DNA from: Actinomyces respiraculi | GTDB lineage: Bacteria; Actinomycetota; Actinomycetes; Actinomycetales; Actinomycetaceae | Assembly: GCF_014595995.2 (NCBI RefSeq) | Contig: NZ_CP063989.1 | Coordinates: 744,001-808,000, forward strand | DNA: 64,000 bases | Reading direction: 5' to 3' | Shown here: positions 41,382 through 51,784 of the stretch, piece after piece | Layout: each line of letters begins with the position of its first letter | Numbering within the stretch: the first letter of the stretch is position 1 | Program-made: the position numbers and the translations under genes | Notes under the pieces: generated by a model | Told to the model about the DNA's origin: nothing | The model's database searches: none | The model's input: the letters and a program-made list of their open reading frames with translations, nothing else

Positions 41382-42329
41382 ATGAGCATCTTCCTCACCG
41401 AGGACGACCTCGTCATCGTCCAGGGCATGACCGGCTCCGAGGGCCGTCGCCACACCCGCCGCATGCTCAGCGCCGGCACCCGCGTCGTCGCCGGGGTCAA
41501 CCCCCGCAAGGCCGGAACCACCGTCGCCTTCGACGTTGAGCCCCTGGGCCCCGGCGCCGCGGACGTCACCGCCGGCACCGTCGAGGTTCCCGTCTACGGC
41601 ACAGTCGCCGAGGCCCGCACCGCCACCGGCGCCGAGGTCTCCGTCATCTTCGTGCCCCCCGCCCACGTGCGCGGCGCCGTCACCGAGGCCGTCGACGCCG
41701 GAATGCGCCTCGTCGTCGTCATCACCGAGGGCGTGCCCGTCGCGGACGCCACCTGGGCCATCGCCTACGCGGCCGCCCACGGCACCCGGGTCATCGGCCC
41801 CAACTGCCCCGGCATCATCTCCCCGGGACGCTCCAACGTCGGCATCACGCCGCCGGACATCACCGGCCCCGGTCCCGTGGGCCTGGTGTCCAAGTCCGGC
41901 ACCCTGACCTACCAGCTCATGCACGAGCTGGGCGACATCGGCTTCACCACCTGCATCGGCATCGGCGGTGACCCGGTGGTCGGCACCACCCACATCGACG
42001 CGCTTGCGGCCTTCGAGGCCGACGAGGACACCCGCCTGGTTGTCATGATCGGTGAGATCGGCGGCGACGCCGAGGAACGGGCGGCGGCCTACATCGCCTC
42101 CTCGATGACCAAGCCGGTCGTCGCCTACGTGGCCGGCTTCACCGCCCCCGAGGGCAGGACGATGGGCCACGCCGGCGCCATCGTCTCCGGCTCCTCCGGC
42201 ACCGCTGAGGCGAAGAAGACCGCCCTGGAGGCCGTCGGCGTGCGCGTGGGGCGCACCCCCTCGGCCACGGCCGCGATCGCCCGGGACCTGCTGCGCGAGC
42301 TCGACGGCGGGAGCGACGTCGAGGAGTGA
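41382..42329 (+). CDS. sucD: Succinate-CoA ligase, alpha subunit
   Basis: A 315-residue alpha subunit. The CoA-binding Rossmann start is [18 protein letters not shown] with [22 protein letters not shown] follows, and the phosphorylated histidine is in [20 protein letters not shown]. The length is slightly above the usual 290-300 residues. Its stop overlaps the start of the next gene as GTGA. Confidence 0.97.
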   Translation: MSIFLTEDDLVIVQGMTGSEGRRHTRRMLSAGTRVVAGVNPRKAGTTVAFDVEPLGPGAADVTAGTVEVPVYGTVAEARTATGAEVSVIFVPPAHVRGAVTEAVDAGMRLVVVITEGVPVADATWAIAYAAAHGTRVIGPNCPGIISPGRSNVGITPPDITGPGPVGLVSKSGTLTYQLMHELGDIGFTTCIGIGGDPVVGTTHIDALAAFEADEDTRLVVMIGEIGGDAEERAAAYIASSMTKPVVAYVAGFTAPEGRTMGHAGAIVSGSSGTAEAKKTALEAVGVRVGRTPSATAAIARDLLRELDGGSDVEE

Positions 42330-43588
42330 GGACCGACCACCCCCTGCCGCGCACCCTCCTGCCCCGCGACTGGCCCGTTGCCATACGCACCGGGTGTGAG
42401 GCGGCCCTCGGAGGGTGGGCCATCACCGTTGTGCCCACCCTCGCCGTCTTCGTCGCCACCTCCTCCCACGACGCCGCCGCGGCACTGTCCATGGGCAGTG
42501 CCGCGCGCACGGCAACGGCCCTGTGGAGCCTGTCGCTGGGCGGCTCCTACGGCCAGGCGGGCAGTCCCGACGGCGTCCTCGGACTGCCGCTGTTGGGCCT
42601 GAGTCTCGTCGTCGTCCTCCTGGCACGCTCGGCCGTGCGCCGCTCGCGGCTGGCCGGGCCGGCCTCGGCCGTCTGCACCGTGGCATCCAGCGCCCTGGTC
42701 ACCGCGCTCCTGCTGGTCCTGGCCACCCCCGCGGGGTCCCGGACCTGGCCGACGGCGATCCTTCTGCCCGCCCTCGTCGCACTCCTCGCCGTCGCCGACC
42801 TCCAGCGGCGTGGCACCGGGTCTGCGGCTCTGGCCGACTGGTGGGCGCGCCGCCCCGCCTGGGTGGATCCGGCCCTGCACCTGGCGCGCGCGACGGCCCT
42901 CCTGGCCGTCGTGCTGGCCGCCGCCGTGCTGGTGATGGCGGCCGCCGTGGGCGGCGCGCCGCGCATGTCGCGGCTCCACGACGCACTCAGCGGCGGAGGG
43001 GTCATCGCGTTCATCGGCCAGCTGCTGCTCCAGGCGGCCTGGCTGCCCGACGCTCTCATCTGGGCCCTGTCCTGGCTCGCCGGGTCCGGATTCCGGGTGG
43101 GGGAGGGGAGCCTGTTCTCCCCCGACGCCGTCATCGCCGGCCCCGTGCCGGCGCTGCCGGTGCTTGGGCTCCTGCCCACCTCCCCGCTGGGCGGCGAGAA
43201 CTCGAGCGTCGGCCTCTACGTGCCCCTCCTGCTGACCCTGGCGACCCTGTTGGTCGCCTGGCGCAATCGCCACGAGCTCGCCGGGCTGGAGCCTGGGCAG
43301 TCGGCGCTCGCCGGGATCGGCGCCACTGTCCTCCTGACTGCCGGGACCTGGTTCGCCTGCCTGGCGGCCTCCGGTCCCATTGGGCCTGGGCGCCTGGCCG
43401 TGGTGGGGCCCGCCAGGGCGACGACGGTCCTGCTCGTGGCCGTGGAGACGGGCGTCGGCCTCATCGTCGGCAGCGTGCTCGTTCACCCCCGGGCCCGGGC
43501 GCTCACCGAGCGCATCGAGCGCGTGGGGCGCCGCGCCGGCGACGACGGCCCCGGCACCCCCACGGATGACAGCACGGAGACCTCATGA
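42326..43588 (+). CDS. Conserved actinobacterial membrane protein (DUF6350-like)
   Basis: A 420-residue integral membrane protein with about nine hydrophobic segments. Its position between sucCD and purN is conserved in many Actinobacteria, where the protein is labelled DUF6350; that assignment rests on position and overall character rather than on a sharp motif. Recognisable loops are [28 protein letters not shown] and [14 protein letters not shown]. The GTG start overlaps the sucD stop by four bases, and its own stop overlaps purN, so it is co-translated with both. Function is unknown. Confidence 0.8.
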   Translation: MRTDHPLPRTLLPRDWPVAIRTGCEAALGGWAITVVPTLAVFVATSSHDAAAALSMGSAARTATALWSLSLGGSYGQAGSPDGVLGLPLLGLSLVVVLLARSAVRRSRLAGPASAVCTVASSALVTALLLVLATPAGSRTWPTAILLPALVALLAVADLQRRGTGSAALADWWARRPAWVDPALHLARATALLAVVLAAAVLVMAAAVGGAPRMSRLHDALSGGGVIAFIGQLLLQAAWLPDALIWALSWLAGSGFRVGEGSLFSPDAVIAGPVPALPVLGLLPTSPLGGENSSVGLYVPLLLTLATLLVAWRNRHELAGLEPGQSALAGIGATVLLTAGTWFACLAASGPIGPGRLAVVGPARATTVLLVAVETGVGLIVGSVLVHPRARALTERIERVGRRAGDDGPGTPTDDSTETS

Positions 43589-44184
43589 GCACCCCCGCAC
43601 GTCTCGTCGTCCTCGTCTCGGGGACCGGCTCCAACCTCGCCGCCCTCCTGACCGCCTGTGAGGAGGCCGCCTACGGGGCCCGTGTCGTCGGCGTCGTCAC
43701 CGACACGGAGTGCCCCGCCGCCGACCTGGCCCGATCCGCCCGCCTGCCCGTCGCCGTCGTCCCCCTGACGAACGGGCGCGACCGGGCTGTGCGCGCCGCC
43801 TGGGACCTCGACGTCGCCGAGGCCGTCGGCACCCACCGGCCCGACCTCGTCGTCTGCGCCGGCTTCATGCGCCTGCTCGGCCCCGGTTTCCTGGACCGCT
43901 TCGAGGGGCGCGTGCTCAACACCCACCCCTCGCTCCTGCCGGCCTTCCCCGGCGCCCACGCCGTGCGCGACGCCCTGGCCGCCGGGGCTCGGCGCACCGG
44001 GGCCACCCTGTTCTGGGTGGACGAGGGCGTCGACACCGGCGCGCACGTGGCCCAGGTGGAGGTGCCCGTGCTGTCCGACGACGACGAGGCCAGCCTCACT
44101 GCCCGCGTCAAGGCCGCGGAGACCCCCCAGCTCATCGAGCACGTGGGCCGCCTCGCGCGCCAGATGGCCGCCGGGGAGCGTTAG
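43585..44184 (+). CDS. purN: Phosphoribosylglycinamide formyltransferase
   Basis: A 199-residue GART enzyme that formylates GAR with 10-formyl-tetrahydrofolate in purine synthesis. LVSGTGSNLAALL binds the substrate phosphate. The catalytic Asn and His are in VLNTHPSLLPAFPGAHAV, and the catalytic Asp is in VDEGVDTGAHVAQ. The length is standard. ATGA overlap with the upstream membrane protein gene places it at the end of that operon; purH follows after a separate promoter-like sequence. Confidence 0.97.
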   Translation: MSTPARLVVLVSGTGSNLAALLTACEEAAYGARVVGVVTDTECPAADLARSARLPVAVVPLTNGRDRAVRAAWDLDVAEAVGTHRPDLVVCAGFMRLLGPGFLDRFEGRVLNTHPSLLPAFPGAHAVRDALAAGARRTGATLFWVDEGVDTGAHVAQVEVPVLSDDDEASLTARVKAAETPQLIEHVGRLARQMAAGER

Positions 44185-44204
44185 CCGCCCGGGGACCGCG
44201 GCGC

Positions 44205-44210
44205 TAGGCT
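44205..44210 (+). promoter_or_regulatory. TAGGCT -10 box upstream of purH
   Basis: TAGGCT, the same hexamer seen before several other genes here, stands 21 bases after the purN stop and 115 bases before the purH ATG. It would give a leader of roughly 110 bases. No PurR-type palindrome was recognised. Confidence 0.4.
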
Positions 44211-44325
44211 GGGCCCGACCGCGACTGGCGAGGGTGGGCCACCACCGGGGAGCGGCCGCACGATGGATGAGCAGGGGCGTCGCCCGCCTGGGCGCCCCGG
44301 CCGACCGATCGCACGAGGAGCGCGT

Positions 44326-46059
44326 ATGAGCACGCCCGTCCCCACCACCCCCGTCCCGACCGAGGCCCTGACCGACCCCGAGCAGGTGCCCGTGCGCCGG
44401 GCCCTCATCTCCGTCTATGACAAGACCGGCCTCGTCGAGCTCGCCACCGCACTGGTTGGCGCCGGCGTCGAGATCCTCTCCACCGGCTCCACCGCCGCCA
44501 CCATCGCCGCCGCCGGGCTGCCCGCCACCCCCGTCGAGGAGGTCACCGGCTTCCCCGAGTGCCTCGAGGGCAGGGTCAAGACCCTGCACCCGCGCATCCA
44601 CGCCGGCATCCTCGCCGACCGCCGCAAGAGCGAGCACATGACCCGGCTCGACGAGCTTGGGGTCACCCCCATCGACCTCGTTGTCGTCAACCTCTACCCC
44701 TTCACCGACACCGTCGCCTCCGGCGCCCCCTTCAACGCCTGCGTCGAGCAGATCGACATCGGTGGGCCCTCGATGGTGCGCGCCGCCGCCAAGAACCACC
44801 CCGCCGTCGCCGTCGTCACCGACCCGGCCGACTACCCGGCCGTTGCCGCCGCGGTCGCCGCCGGGGGCTTCCAGCTCGCCGATCGCCGTCGGCTCGCCGC
44901 CAGGGCCTACGCCCACACCGCCGCCTACGACGCCGCCGTCGCCACCTGGTTCGCCCAGCAGATCGAGACCGGCGAGCCGCAGGCGGCTCCCGTCCCGCCC
45001 GCCTACGTCGGCCTGGGCCTGGAGCGCCTGGAGACCCTGCGCTACGGCGAGAACCCGCACCAGGCGGCCGCCGTCTACACCCGGCCCGGCACCACCGGCG
45101 GGGTCGCCCGCGCCACCCAGCTGCACGGCAAGGCCATGAGCTTCAACAACTACACGGACACCGACGCCGCCCTGCGGGCCGCCTACGACCACGGCGACGA
45201 CGTCGCGGTCGCCGTCATCAAGCACGCCAACCCCTGCGGCATTGCCGTCTCCGCCGACGGCGACGTCGCCGAGGCCCACCGCAAGGCCCACGGCTGCGAC
45301 CCCGTCTCCGCCTACGGCGGCGTCATCGCCACCAACGCGACCGTCACCGCCGCGATGGCCCGCCAGGTCGCCCCCATCTTCACCGAGGTCGTCGCCGCCC
45401 CCGCCTTCGAGGACGAGGCCGTGGCGATTCTGTCCGCCAAGAAGAACCTGCGCCTGCTGCTCGTCGAGCCCCCGGCCCGCGAGGGCTACGAGATCAAGGC
45501 CGTCTCCGGCGGTGCGGTGGTCCAGCAGCGCGACACCTACCAGGCCCACGACGACGACCCCTCGACCTGGCAGCTCGTCAGCGGCCAGGCCGCCGACGAC
45601 GCCACCCTGGCGGACCTGCGCTTCGCCTGGCGCTCGGTGCGCGCGGTGCGCTCGAACGCAATCCTCCTCGCTCATGACGGCGCCACCGTCGGCGTGGGCA
45701 TGGGCCAGGTCAACCGGGTCGACTCCTGCCGCCTCGCCGTCGAGCGTGCCAACACCCTGGGCCTGCGCTCGACCGGTGACGCGGCGGCCGAGGCCGGTCC
45801 TCAGGCGGAGACGGGCGCCGTCGGCGGCGCTGACGCCTCCACGGTCCTGAGCGCCGACGCGCCCGAGCGGGCTCGTGGCGCCGTGGCCGCCTCCGACGCC
45901 TTCTTCCCCTTCGCGGACGGCCTCCAGGTGCTCATCGACGCGGGCGTCACCGCCGTCGTCCAGCCCGGCGGCTCCATCCGTGATGAGGAGGTCATCGCCG
46001 CCGCGCGGGCCGCCGGCGTCACGATGTATCTCACGGGCAGCCGTCACTTCGCGCACTGA
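44326..46059 (+). CDS. purH: Bifunctional AICAR transformylase / IMP cyclohydrolase
   Basis: A 577-residue enzyme for the last two steps of IMP synthesis. The N-terminal MGS-like cyclohydrolase domain runs from [19 protein letters not shown] through [15 protein letters not shown] and [19 protein letters not shown]. The transformylase domain starts at [14 protein letters not shown] and includes [12 protein letters not shown] with the catalytic Lys-His pair and ends [18 protein letters not shown]. An Ala-rich insertion (about residues 485-525, before the FFPFADG motif) makes it some 50 residues longer than average. The ATG at 44326 has GAGGAG upstream and precedes the domain; the frame is open 21 codons earlier. 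Confidence 0.97.
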   Translation: MSTPVPTTPVPTEALTDPEQVPVRRALISVYDKTGLVELATALVGAGVEILSTGSTAATIAAAGLPATPVEEVTGFPECLEGRVKTLHPRIHAGILADRRKSEHMTRLDELGVTPIDLVVVNLYPFTDTVASGAPFNACVEQIDIGGPSMVRAAAKNHPAVAVVTDPADYPAVAAAVAAGGFQLADRRRLAARAYAHTAAYDAAVATWFAQQIETGEPQAAPVPPAYVGLGLERLETLRYGENPHQAAAVYTRPGTTGGVARATQLHGKAMSFNNYTDTDAALRAAYDHGDDVAVAVIKHANPCGIAVSADGDVAEAHRKAHGCDPVSAYGGVIATNATVTAAMARQVAPIFTEVVAAPAFEDEAVAILSAKKNLRLLLVEPPAREGYEIKAVSGGAVVQQRDTYQAHDDDPSTWQLVSGQAADDATLADLRFAWRSVRAVRSNAILLAHDGATVGVGMGQVNRVDSCRLAVERANTLGLRSTGDAAAEAGPQAETGAVGGADASTVLSADAPERARGAVAASDAFFPFADGLQVLIDAGVTAVVQPGGSIRDEEVIAAARAAGVTMYLTGSRHFAH

Positions 46060-46094
46060 GCGGCGGGGTTCGGGACGGTGCGCGCCAGCATGGC

Positions 46095-46100
46095 TACGAT
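46095..46100 (+). promoter_or_regulatory. TACGAT -10 box, leaderless start
   Basis: TACGAT ends six bases before the GTG at 46107 and there is no Shine-Dalgarno sequence. Transcription should begin at the start codon itself. Confidence 0.5.
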
Positions 46101-46106
46101 GCGCCT

Positions 46107-46445
46107 GTGAGTCAGGAGGAGCCGGAGGCGCGCACCGCCCCGACGGGCGTGGGGCGGCACCCGCGGTGGGGGGAGTCCCGCCGTGAGCCGTACTCGACGC
46201 TGAGCGTTGTGGCCACCACCCTCGCGCTCGCGGGGGTGCCGGTGCTGGCGCTCACGCAGCACCACCGGCTGGCAGTGCTGTGGCTCGCCTGCCTCGTCCT
46301 GGGCCTGTCAGCGGTGCGGGTGCTGCGTCCCGACGGCACGTGGATCGCGGCCCGGGGGCGGGTGTTCGATGCTGTTTTCGGGCTCCTGCTCGCGCTCGGG
46401 CTCTTCCTGCTGAGCTCCTACGTCGAGCTGCCCAGGGTGCTGTGA
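46107..46445 (+). CDS. Small membrane protein (DUF3017-like)
   Basis: A 112-residue protein with a polar N-terminus (about 30 residues) and three hydrophobic segments: LSVVATTLALAGVPVLAL, LAVLWLACLVLGLSAVRVL and VFGLLLALGLFLLSSYVEL. Small proteins of this layout behind purH in Actinobacteria belong to DUF3017; the assignment rests on position, size and the RVLRPDGTWIAARGRVFDA loop. Function is unknown. The GTG start fits the -10 box six bases upstream (leaderless). Confidence 0.75.
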   Translation: MSQEEPEARTAPTGVGRHPRWGESRREPYSTLSVVATTLALAGVPVLALTQHHRLAVLWLACLVLGLSAVRVLRPDGTWIAARGRVFDAVFGLLLALGLFLLSSYVELPRVL

Positions 46446-46553
46446 CCGACGGGTGACACTTCTCCGCGTGGGAACTGAACGTGTGGCATGCTGCCAATGC
46501 ACCGGGTATGCACCCCCGCGCCCGGGATCCTCCCATCCCTCGGAAGGCCGGCC

Positions 46554-47918
46554 ATGTCCACTGCGACCACGAAAAGCCCCGCCGACCCGCGCAGGTTCCT
46601 CGCCAAGGGCGGGATCCTCCCGTGGGTCCTGACCGCGATCATCCTCGCCCTGCTCCTGGGCAGCATCACGATCGGCGGCAACCACCTCGTTCCCGTGGCC
46701 GTGGGGCGCGTCTTCGCGACCTTCTCCGGCCTGTTCAGCCAGTTCCTCAGCTTCTCCATCCCGCTCATCATCATCGGTCTGGTAACCCCCGCCATCGCGG
46801 ACCTCGGCCGTGGCGCAGGCAAGTGGCTCGGCATCACCGCGGCCATCGCCTACGGCTCGACGCTCTTCTCCGGCTTCCTCACCTACCTGGTGTGCGCGAG
46901 CGTCTTCCCCCGCCTGCTGGGCGGCAACTCCCTGTCCGAGGTCGCCGAGCCCGGCAGCGCCCTGACGAGCTTCTTCACCGTCGAGATGCCCGCCGCCGTC
47001 GGCGTCATGACCGCTCTGCTGCTCAGCTTCGTCGTCGGCATCGGCCTGGCGATGGTGCCGCGCGGCGTCCTGCGCAAGGGCTTCATCGAGTTCCGCGCGA
47101 TCATCACCTCGCTCATCGAGAGGATCATCATCCCGCTGCTGCCGCTGCACATCTTCGGCATCTTCCTCAACCTCACCTACACGGGCGAGGCCTGGTCGAT
47201 CATGCGCACGCTCGTGCGGGTGGTGGTCGTCGTCCTCCTGCTCGAGGTCGTCATCCTCGGCACCCAGTACCTCATCGCCGGCGCCATCGGCCGCCGCAAC
47301 CCCCTCAAGGCCCTGGTGACGATGCTGCCGGCCTACCTCACGGCCCTGGGCACCTCCTCCTCCGCGGCCACCATCCCGGTGACGCTCGCCCAGACGAGGA
47401 AGAACGGCGTGTCCAACGCGGTCGCCTCCTTCACCGTGCCGCTGTGCGCCACCATCCACCTGGCCGGCTCCACCTCGAAGATCTTCGCCTTCGCCTTCGC
47501 GATCGTCCTGACCCAGGACCTGACGGTCTCCGCCTCCCAGTGGATCGGCTTCGTCTTCATGCTCGGCATCACGATGGTTGCCGCCCCGGGCGTGCCCGGC
47601 GGTGCCATCGTGGCCGCCACCGGTCTGCTGTCCTCGATGCTCGGCTTCAGCGACGCCCAGGTGGCGCTCATGATCGCCACCTACATCGCCCTGGACTCCT
47701 TCGGCACCGCCACGAACGTCACGGGTGACGGCGCCATCGCCATCGTCGTCGACAAGATGGCCGGAGGCTCCTTCCACAACGACGGCGACGTCGAGAACGC
47801 CCGCGAGCTGTCCTTCGACGGCATGAAGTACCTCGACCGCGTGAGCGTCGACGGTGTGGTCTCCCCGGAGGACCTGGCCGCCTCCGCTGCCGCGGCGGGT
47901 CCGAACGCCGTGAGCTGA
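46554..47918 (+). CDS. Dicarboxylate/amino acid:cation symporter (DAACS family)
   Basis: A 454-residue secondary transporter of the glutamate/dicarboxylate symporter family, with about eight spans and two re-entrant loops. The Ser-rich tip of the first loop is LGTSSSAATIPVTLAQTRKN, followed by FTVPLCATIHLAGSTSKIFA. The second loop contains VAAPGVPGGAIVAATGLL, and the ligand-contacting late helix reads DSFGTATNVTGDGAIAIVVD. It would import a dicarboxylate, glutamate, serine or cystine with Na+ or H+; the substrate is not decided. The ATG at 46554 has GGAAGG upstream, so the 22 extra upstream codons are discarded. It is a single-gene unit with its own hairpin terminator. Confidence 0.92.
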   Translation: MSTATTKSPADPRRFLAKGGILPWVLTAIILALLLGSITIGGNHLVPVAVGRVFATFSGLFSQFLSFSIPLIIIGLVTPAIADLGRGAGKWLGITAAIAYGSTLFSGFLTYLVCASVFPRLLGGNSLSEVAEPGSALTSFFTVEMPAAVGVMTALLLSFVVGIGLAMVPRGVLRKGFIEFRAIITSLIERIIIPLLPLHIFGIFLNLTYTGEAWSIMRTLVRVVVVVLLLEVVILGTQYLIAGAIGRRNPLKALVTMLPAYLTALGTSSSAATIPVTLAQTRKNGVSNAVASFTVPLCATIHLAGSTSKIFAFAFAIVLTQDLTVSASQWIGFVFMLGITMVAAPGVPGGAIVAATGLLSSMLGFSDAQVALMIATYIALDSFGTATNVTGDGAIAIVVDKMAGGSFHNDGDVENARELSFDGMKYLDRVSVDGVVSPEDLAASAAAAGPNAVS

Positions 47919-47923
47919 GCTCG

Positions 47924-47967
47924 CTGGCGTCACCCGGTGAGAGCCGGTGTGACCTGGATGACGCCAG
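47924..47967 (+). terminator. Terminator of the symporter gene
   Basis: CTGGCGTCA (47924-47932) pairs with TGACGCCAG (47959-47967), with an inner CACCCGG/CCGGTGTG helix, right after the stop codon. Confidence 0.6.
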
Positions 47968-48018
47968 GGGTGAACACGACGGGAGCCCAACGGCCCGGGC
48001 CGCGGCGCCCGGGGGCCG

Positions 48019-48024
48019 TAGGCT
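48019..48024 (+). promoter_or_regulatory. TAGGCT -10 box of mdh
   Basis: TAGGCT lies 58 bases before the mdh ATG, which has a proper AAGGAG ribosome binding site; the leader would be about 50 bases. Confidence 0.4.
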
Positions 48025-48069
48025 CGTCCTAGCGGCTGCAGGCACCTGCGGCCCGAGCCAACGTCCTAG

Positions 48070-49071
<1,002 letters not shown>

Positions 49072-49092
49072 GCCCTGAGCCTGCTCGCCCGC

Positions 49093-49161
49093 TGAGCCCT
49101 GAGCCCTCATGTAGGGACCTGACCGGAAAGGTCAGGCGCCAGGGTGAACGCTCAGGGCTCA
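49093..49161 (+). terminator. Nested hairpins after mdh
   Basis: Outer arms TGAGCCCTGAG (49093-49103) and CTCAGGGCTCA (49151-49161) enclose a tight inner hairpin, CCTGACC/GGTCAGG (49118-49124/49130-49136). The outer arms recur at 21555-21602. Confidence 0.6.
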
Positions 49162-49205
49162 GTGCTGGGTGAGGGGGCTGGGTGAGGGGCCCTGGGCTGG
49201 GCGGA

Positions 49206-49211
49206 TAGGCT
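49206..49211 (+). promoter_or_regulatory. TAGGCT -10 box, leaderless start
   Basis: TAGGCT ends six bases before the ATG at 49218. No ribosome binding site is present, so the transcript probably starts at the A of the ATG. Confidence 0.5.
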
Positions 49212-49217
49212 CTGGGC

Positions 49218-49508
49218 ATGGCACGGCGCAGCTCGAAGCGGCCCTACGGGGCCGCACACGTCCCCCTGGACATGAACCGCCTCGCCTCACTGCCCCGCAC
49301 CCAGACCGGCCCCGGCGGTGCCAGTTTCACCGTCCGCCACCTGCGCGGCAGCGACAAGCCCTACACCTGTCCCGCCTGCCACCGGCAGATCCCTCCGGGC
49401 ACGCCCCACGTCGTCGCCTGGAGCAATGACCACCTCTTTGGGGCCGAGCGCGGCCTGGAGGAGCGCCGCCACTGGCACACCTCCTGCTGGGAGCGTCGCC
49501 TCTGGTGA
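49218..49508 (+). CDS. Small conserved actinobacterial protein with zinc-ribbon-like CxxC
   Basis: A 96-residue basic protein. After a leader MARRSSKRPYG it contains YTCPACHRQIPPGTPHVVAW and, later, RRHWHTSCW. The Cys-x-x-Cys plus the His-x-x-Cys arrangement suggests a single zinc site, as in small treble-clef or zinc-ribbon proteins. Similar short proteins occur widely in Actinobacteria, often mislabelled as ATP/GTP-binding. Function is unknown. The start is leaderless relative to the -10 box at 49206. Confidence 0.75.
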   Translation: MARRSSKRPYGAAHVPLDMNRLASLPRTQTGPGGASFTVRHLRGSDKPYTCPACHRQIPPGTPHVVAWSNDHLFGAERGLEERRHWHTSCWERRLW

Positions 49509-49518
49509 CACCCGCCTC

Positions 49519-50007
49519 TCAGGCCAGCGGCTCGGGGGACAGGGTCTCCCACCCCGGCAGCAGGCGCTCGAGTGCGAAGCGCAGCGGCACGATGTCGCCG
49601 TCGCGCCCGCCCTCCCCGATGGTCATCGGCACCGGCTCAGCCACCGGCATGGTCCCCAGGAGTCGCTGCCTCATACTCAGTGACGTTGTCAGGACGTAGA
49701 AGTGGCCGTCGACGTCGATGGCCACCGTCCGGTCCCCACGCAGGTACCAGCCCTTCAGCGGGGTGCGTGCCGTGCCCCCGCCGTAGCCCTGCACCGCGAG
49801 CGGTCGGGCCTCCAGGCCCTGCTCACGCGCCACCTGAACGAAGAGGGACACGATCCTGGCGGCGCGGGCGTGCTCGGCATCCGCACGCGCCCGCAGCATC
49901 CGGGCCCGCTCGGCCGCGGCCTCGCGCCGCTGTGTCGCCCAGTCCGACTCAGGGGCGGGGGAGCCCGCGGGGGAGGGGTCCGGATGCTCGTCGGCGCTGG
50001 TCGGCAT
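49519..50007 (-). CDS. Conserved actinobacterial hypothetical protein
   Basis: A 162-residue soluble protein. An acidic/Pro-rich N-terminus is followed by a helical segment (residues about 25-65, TQRREAAAERARMLRARADA) and a compact alpha/beta part with GWYLRGDRTVAIDVDGHFYV, RQRLLGTMPVAEPVPMTIG and a DGDIVPLRFALERLLPG end. No enzyme motif is seen. It converges on the zinc-ribbon-like gene with an 11-base gap. A TAGGCT box ends six bases upstream of the ATG. Confidence 0.75.
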   Translation of the reverse strand: MPTSADEHPDPSPAGSPAPESDWATQRREAAAERARMLRARADAEHARAARIVSLFVQVAREQGLEARPLAVQGYGGGTARTPLKGWYLRGDRTVAIDVDGHFYVLTTSLSMRQRLLGTMPVAEPVPMTIGEGGRDGDIVPLRFALERLLPGWETLSPEPLA

Positions 50008-50013
50008 GGGGTC

Positions 50014-50019
50014 AGCCTA
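50014..50019 (-). promoter_or_regulatory. TAGGCT -10 box, leaderless start
   Basis: On the minus strand TAGGCT is followed after six bases by the ATG at 50007, the same arrangement as at 49206 on the plus strand. Confidence 0.5.
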
Positions 50020-50060
50020 CGTCCGAGCGTCGGCGAGAGAAGGGGCGGACAGAGGCCGGC

Positions 50061-51395
50061 TCACTTCTTCGGCTGCGCGGGCGCCGGAGCCTCGGAGTCC
50101 GTCTGCTCGGCCTCCTGCGTCTGCTCGGTGCCGTCGGCGACCTCGGTGATGGCGTCGGAGTAGACCTGCACCTGGGCCCCGGCGGCGCCCAGGACCCCGC
50201 GCATCTCCTCCAGGTAGCCGGCCACCGAGTCGCGCTGGCGCTCGAGCTCTTCGACCTGGCGGGTCGCCGCGACGATACGGGCCTCCGCGTTGACACGCGC
50301 ATCCTCTACCAAGGCCTCGGCCTCGGTGCGGGCCTGACGCAGCAGCTCCTCCGCCTGCTGCTCGGCCTCCTCCTGACGCGCCCGGGCAGCCGCGTCCGTC
50401 TGCATGCGCACGGACTCGGCACGGTCAACGGCCTCCTGCAGGCGGGCCTCAGCCTCAGCGGCCTGCGACCTGGCCTCCTCGTTCATCTCGCGCACGCGGG
50501 CGGCGGTCTCGTCGTGGGCGCGCGAGTCCTCCGTGGCGGCCGCCTCGTGGGCGGCGGCGATCTCGAGGGAAGCCTGGTGGCGCAGTTCGGTGGCCTCCGC
50601 GCGGGCGGCGTCGGCCATGTCCTGGGCCTGGCGGCGCAGGGTCTCGGACTCGGTGCGGGCATTGTCCAACAGCGTGCTCGCCTCGGCGCGGGCACGCTCG
50701 AGCAGGCCCGTGGCCTCGGAGGTGCTCGAGGACCGCAGCGATTCCGCCTCCGCCGTGGCCTCCTCCCGGGTCCGAGCGGCCTCGCGCTCGGAGGAGACCC
50801 GGATCTCCGCGGCGCTCTTGCGGGCCTGGGCGAGCAGGAGCTCGGCCTCACGCTCAGCGCCGGCGGTCGTCGTCGTCGCCTGGGAGGTGGCGTCTGCGGC
50901 CACCTGGGCGGCCTGGCGCTCGGCCGAGCCGATGAGCTCGTCCGCGCGGGAGCGGGCGTTGGACAGGACGGTGGAGGCCTCGGCCTCGGCGTTCGAGCGC
51001 AGCTCGGCCGCCTCGCGACGGGCGTCCGCCAGGAGTGTCGCCGCCTCGCTCGTGGCCCGCTCGCTCACACGGCTGGCGTTGGCGGCGGCGCGTGCCGCCA
51101 GGGCGTCGGCCTCAGAGGTCGCCTTGGACAGGATGGAGGCCGACTGCTCCTCGGCGCTGCGCAGCAGCTGTTCGATGCGCGAGCCGAGCCCCGAGTAGGT
51201 GGGCTTGTCCGCCTCCCGCAGACGTCGCTGCGCTTCGGCGAGCTCGCCCGCAAGCGTCAGTGCGCGCTGGTCGAGGCTGCCGACCTCACGGCGCGCCTCG
51301 GCCAGGCTGCGGGTGAGGGACTCGATGCGCTGGTCGACCTGCGCGCGGTCGTAGCCGCGCATGCTGATCGCGAACTCCTCGGTCCCCTCGGACAT
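50061..51395 (-). CDS. DivIVA-like coiled-coil polarity/scaffold protein
   Basis: A 444-residue protein that opens with a DivIVA-type membrane-targeting segment (EFAISMRGYDRAQVDQRIES, residues 7-26) and continues as a nearly unbroken coiled coil of Ala/Glu/Arg-rich heptads to about residue 410. It ends in an acidic Pro-containing tail (EAPAPAQPKK). The RGYDRxQVD motif is typical of actinobacterial DivIVA/Wag31 relatives and of Scy/FilP-type scaffold proteins, which organise polar growth and the cytoskeleton. No transmembrane segment is present. CTGGAGG precedes the start. An unusual array of 10-base repeats lies just upstream of the start. Confidence 0.85.
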   Translation of the reverse strand: MSEGTEEFAISMRGYDRAQVDQRIESLTRSLAEARREVGSLDQRALTLAGELAEAQRRLREADKPTYSGLGSRIEQLLRSAEEQSASILSKATSEADALAARAAANASRVSERATSEAATLLADARREAAELRSNAEAEASTVLSNARSRADELIGSAERQAAQVAADATSQATTTTAGAEREAELLLAQARKSAAEIRVSSEREAARTREEATAEAESLRSSSTSEATGLLERARAEASTLLDNARTESETLRRQAQDMADAARAEATELRHQASLEIAAAHEAAATEDSRAHDETAARVREMNEEARSQAAEAEARLQEAVDRAESVRMQTDAAARARQEEAEQQAEELLRQARTEAEALVEDARVNAEARIVAATRQVEELERQRDSVAGYLEEMRGVLGAAGAQVQVYSDAITEVADGTEQTQEAEQTDSEAPAPAQPKK

Positions 51396-51409
51396 AGTGG
51401 TGCCTCCAG

Positions 51410-51460
51410 TCAGTAAATGCTCAGTAATGTTCAGTGAAGCTCGGTGGTGCTCAGTGGTGC
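51410..51460 (-). repeat. Decamer tandem repeat upstream of the coiled-coil gene
   Basis: Five consecutive units of about 10 bases, related to TCAGTAATGT and TCAGTGGTGC, occupy 51410-51460, ending 15 bases before the gene start. A 10-base period places each unit on the same DNA face. The remaining gap to 51784 (two divergent promoters expected) shows no other supported feature. Confidence 0.6.
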
Positions 51461-51784
51461 AGCGTCGGGACGGCGCTGGGCCGTCAGTGCCCAGCGTAGC
51501 GACGGGTCGGCGTCACGACGAGGGAGCAGGCGGCTGCGTCATCATATCGACGGCGGTGGTGCTCGCCCAGGCCTTGGGTCCCCGGGGCCATAGTCCCGTC
51601 AGGGGTCCATATGGGCCGTCTGCCCGCCCGTCCGCTGAGGGCGCAGGCTGCTGTGAGATTGCCCTGGAGCACTGCGCCAGCGCCGCGACCGTGGGATTCT
51701 GGGGGTCCAGATCCGCGTGCCGGGCTTGCCTGAGCCGGTCGTGCGGTCGGCCCGTCCTGTCATCGACAGCAAGGAGTCCACGTC

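Noticed and set aside
42326..43588. Naming the membrane protein between sucD and purN as a permease
   Set aside because: It has many hydrophobic segments but no transporter motif; only the conserved position supports a family label.
49572..51416. A 614-codon plus-strand frame opposite the coiled-coil protein
   Set aside because: Leu/Gly/Arg-rich shadow created by the regular codon pattern of the heptad repeats.
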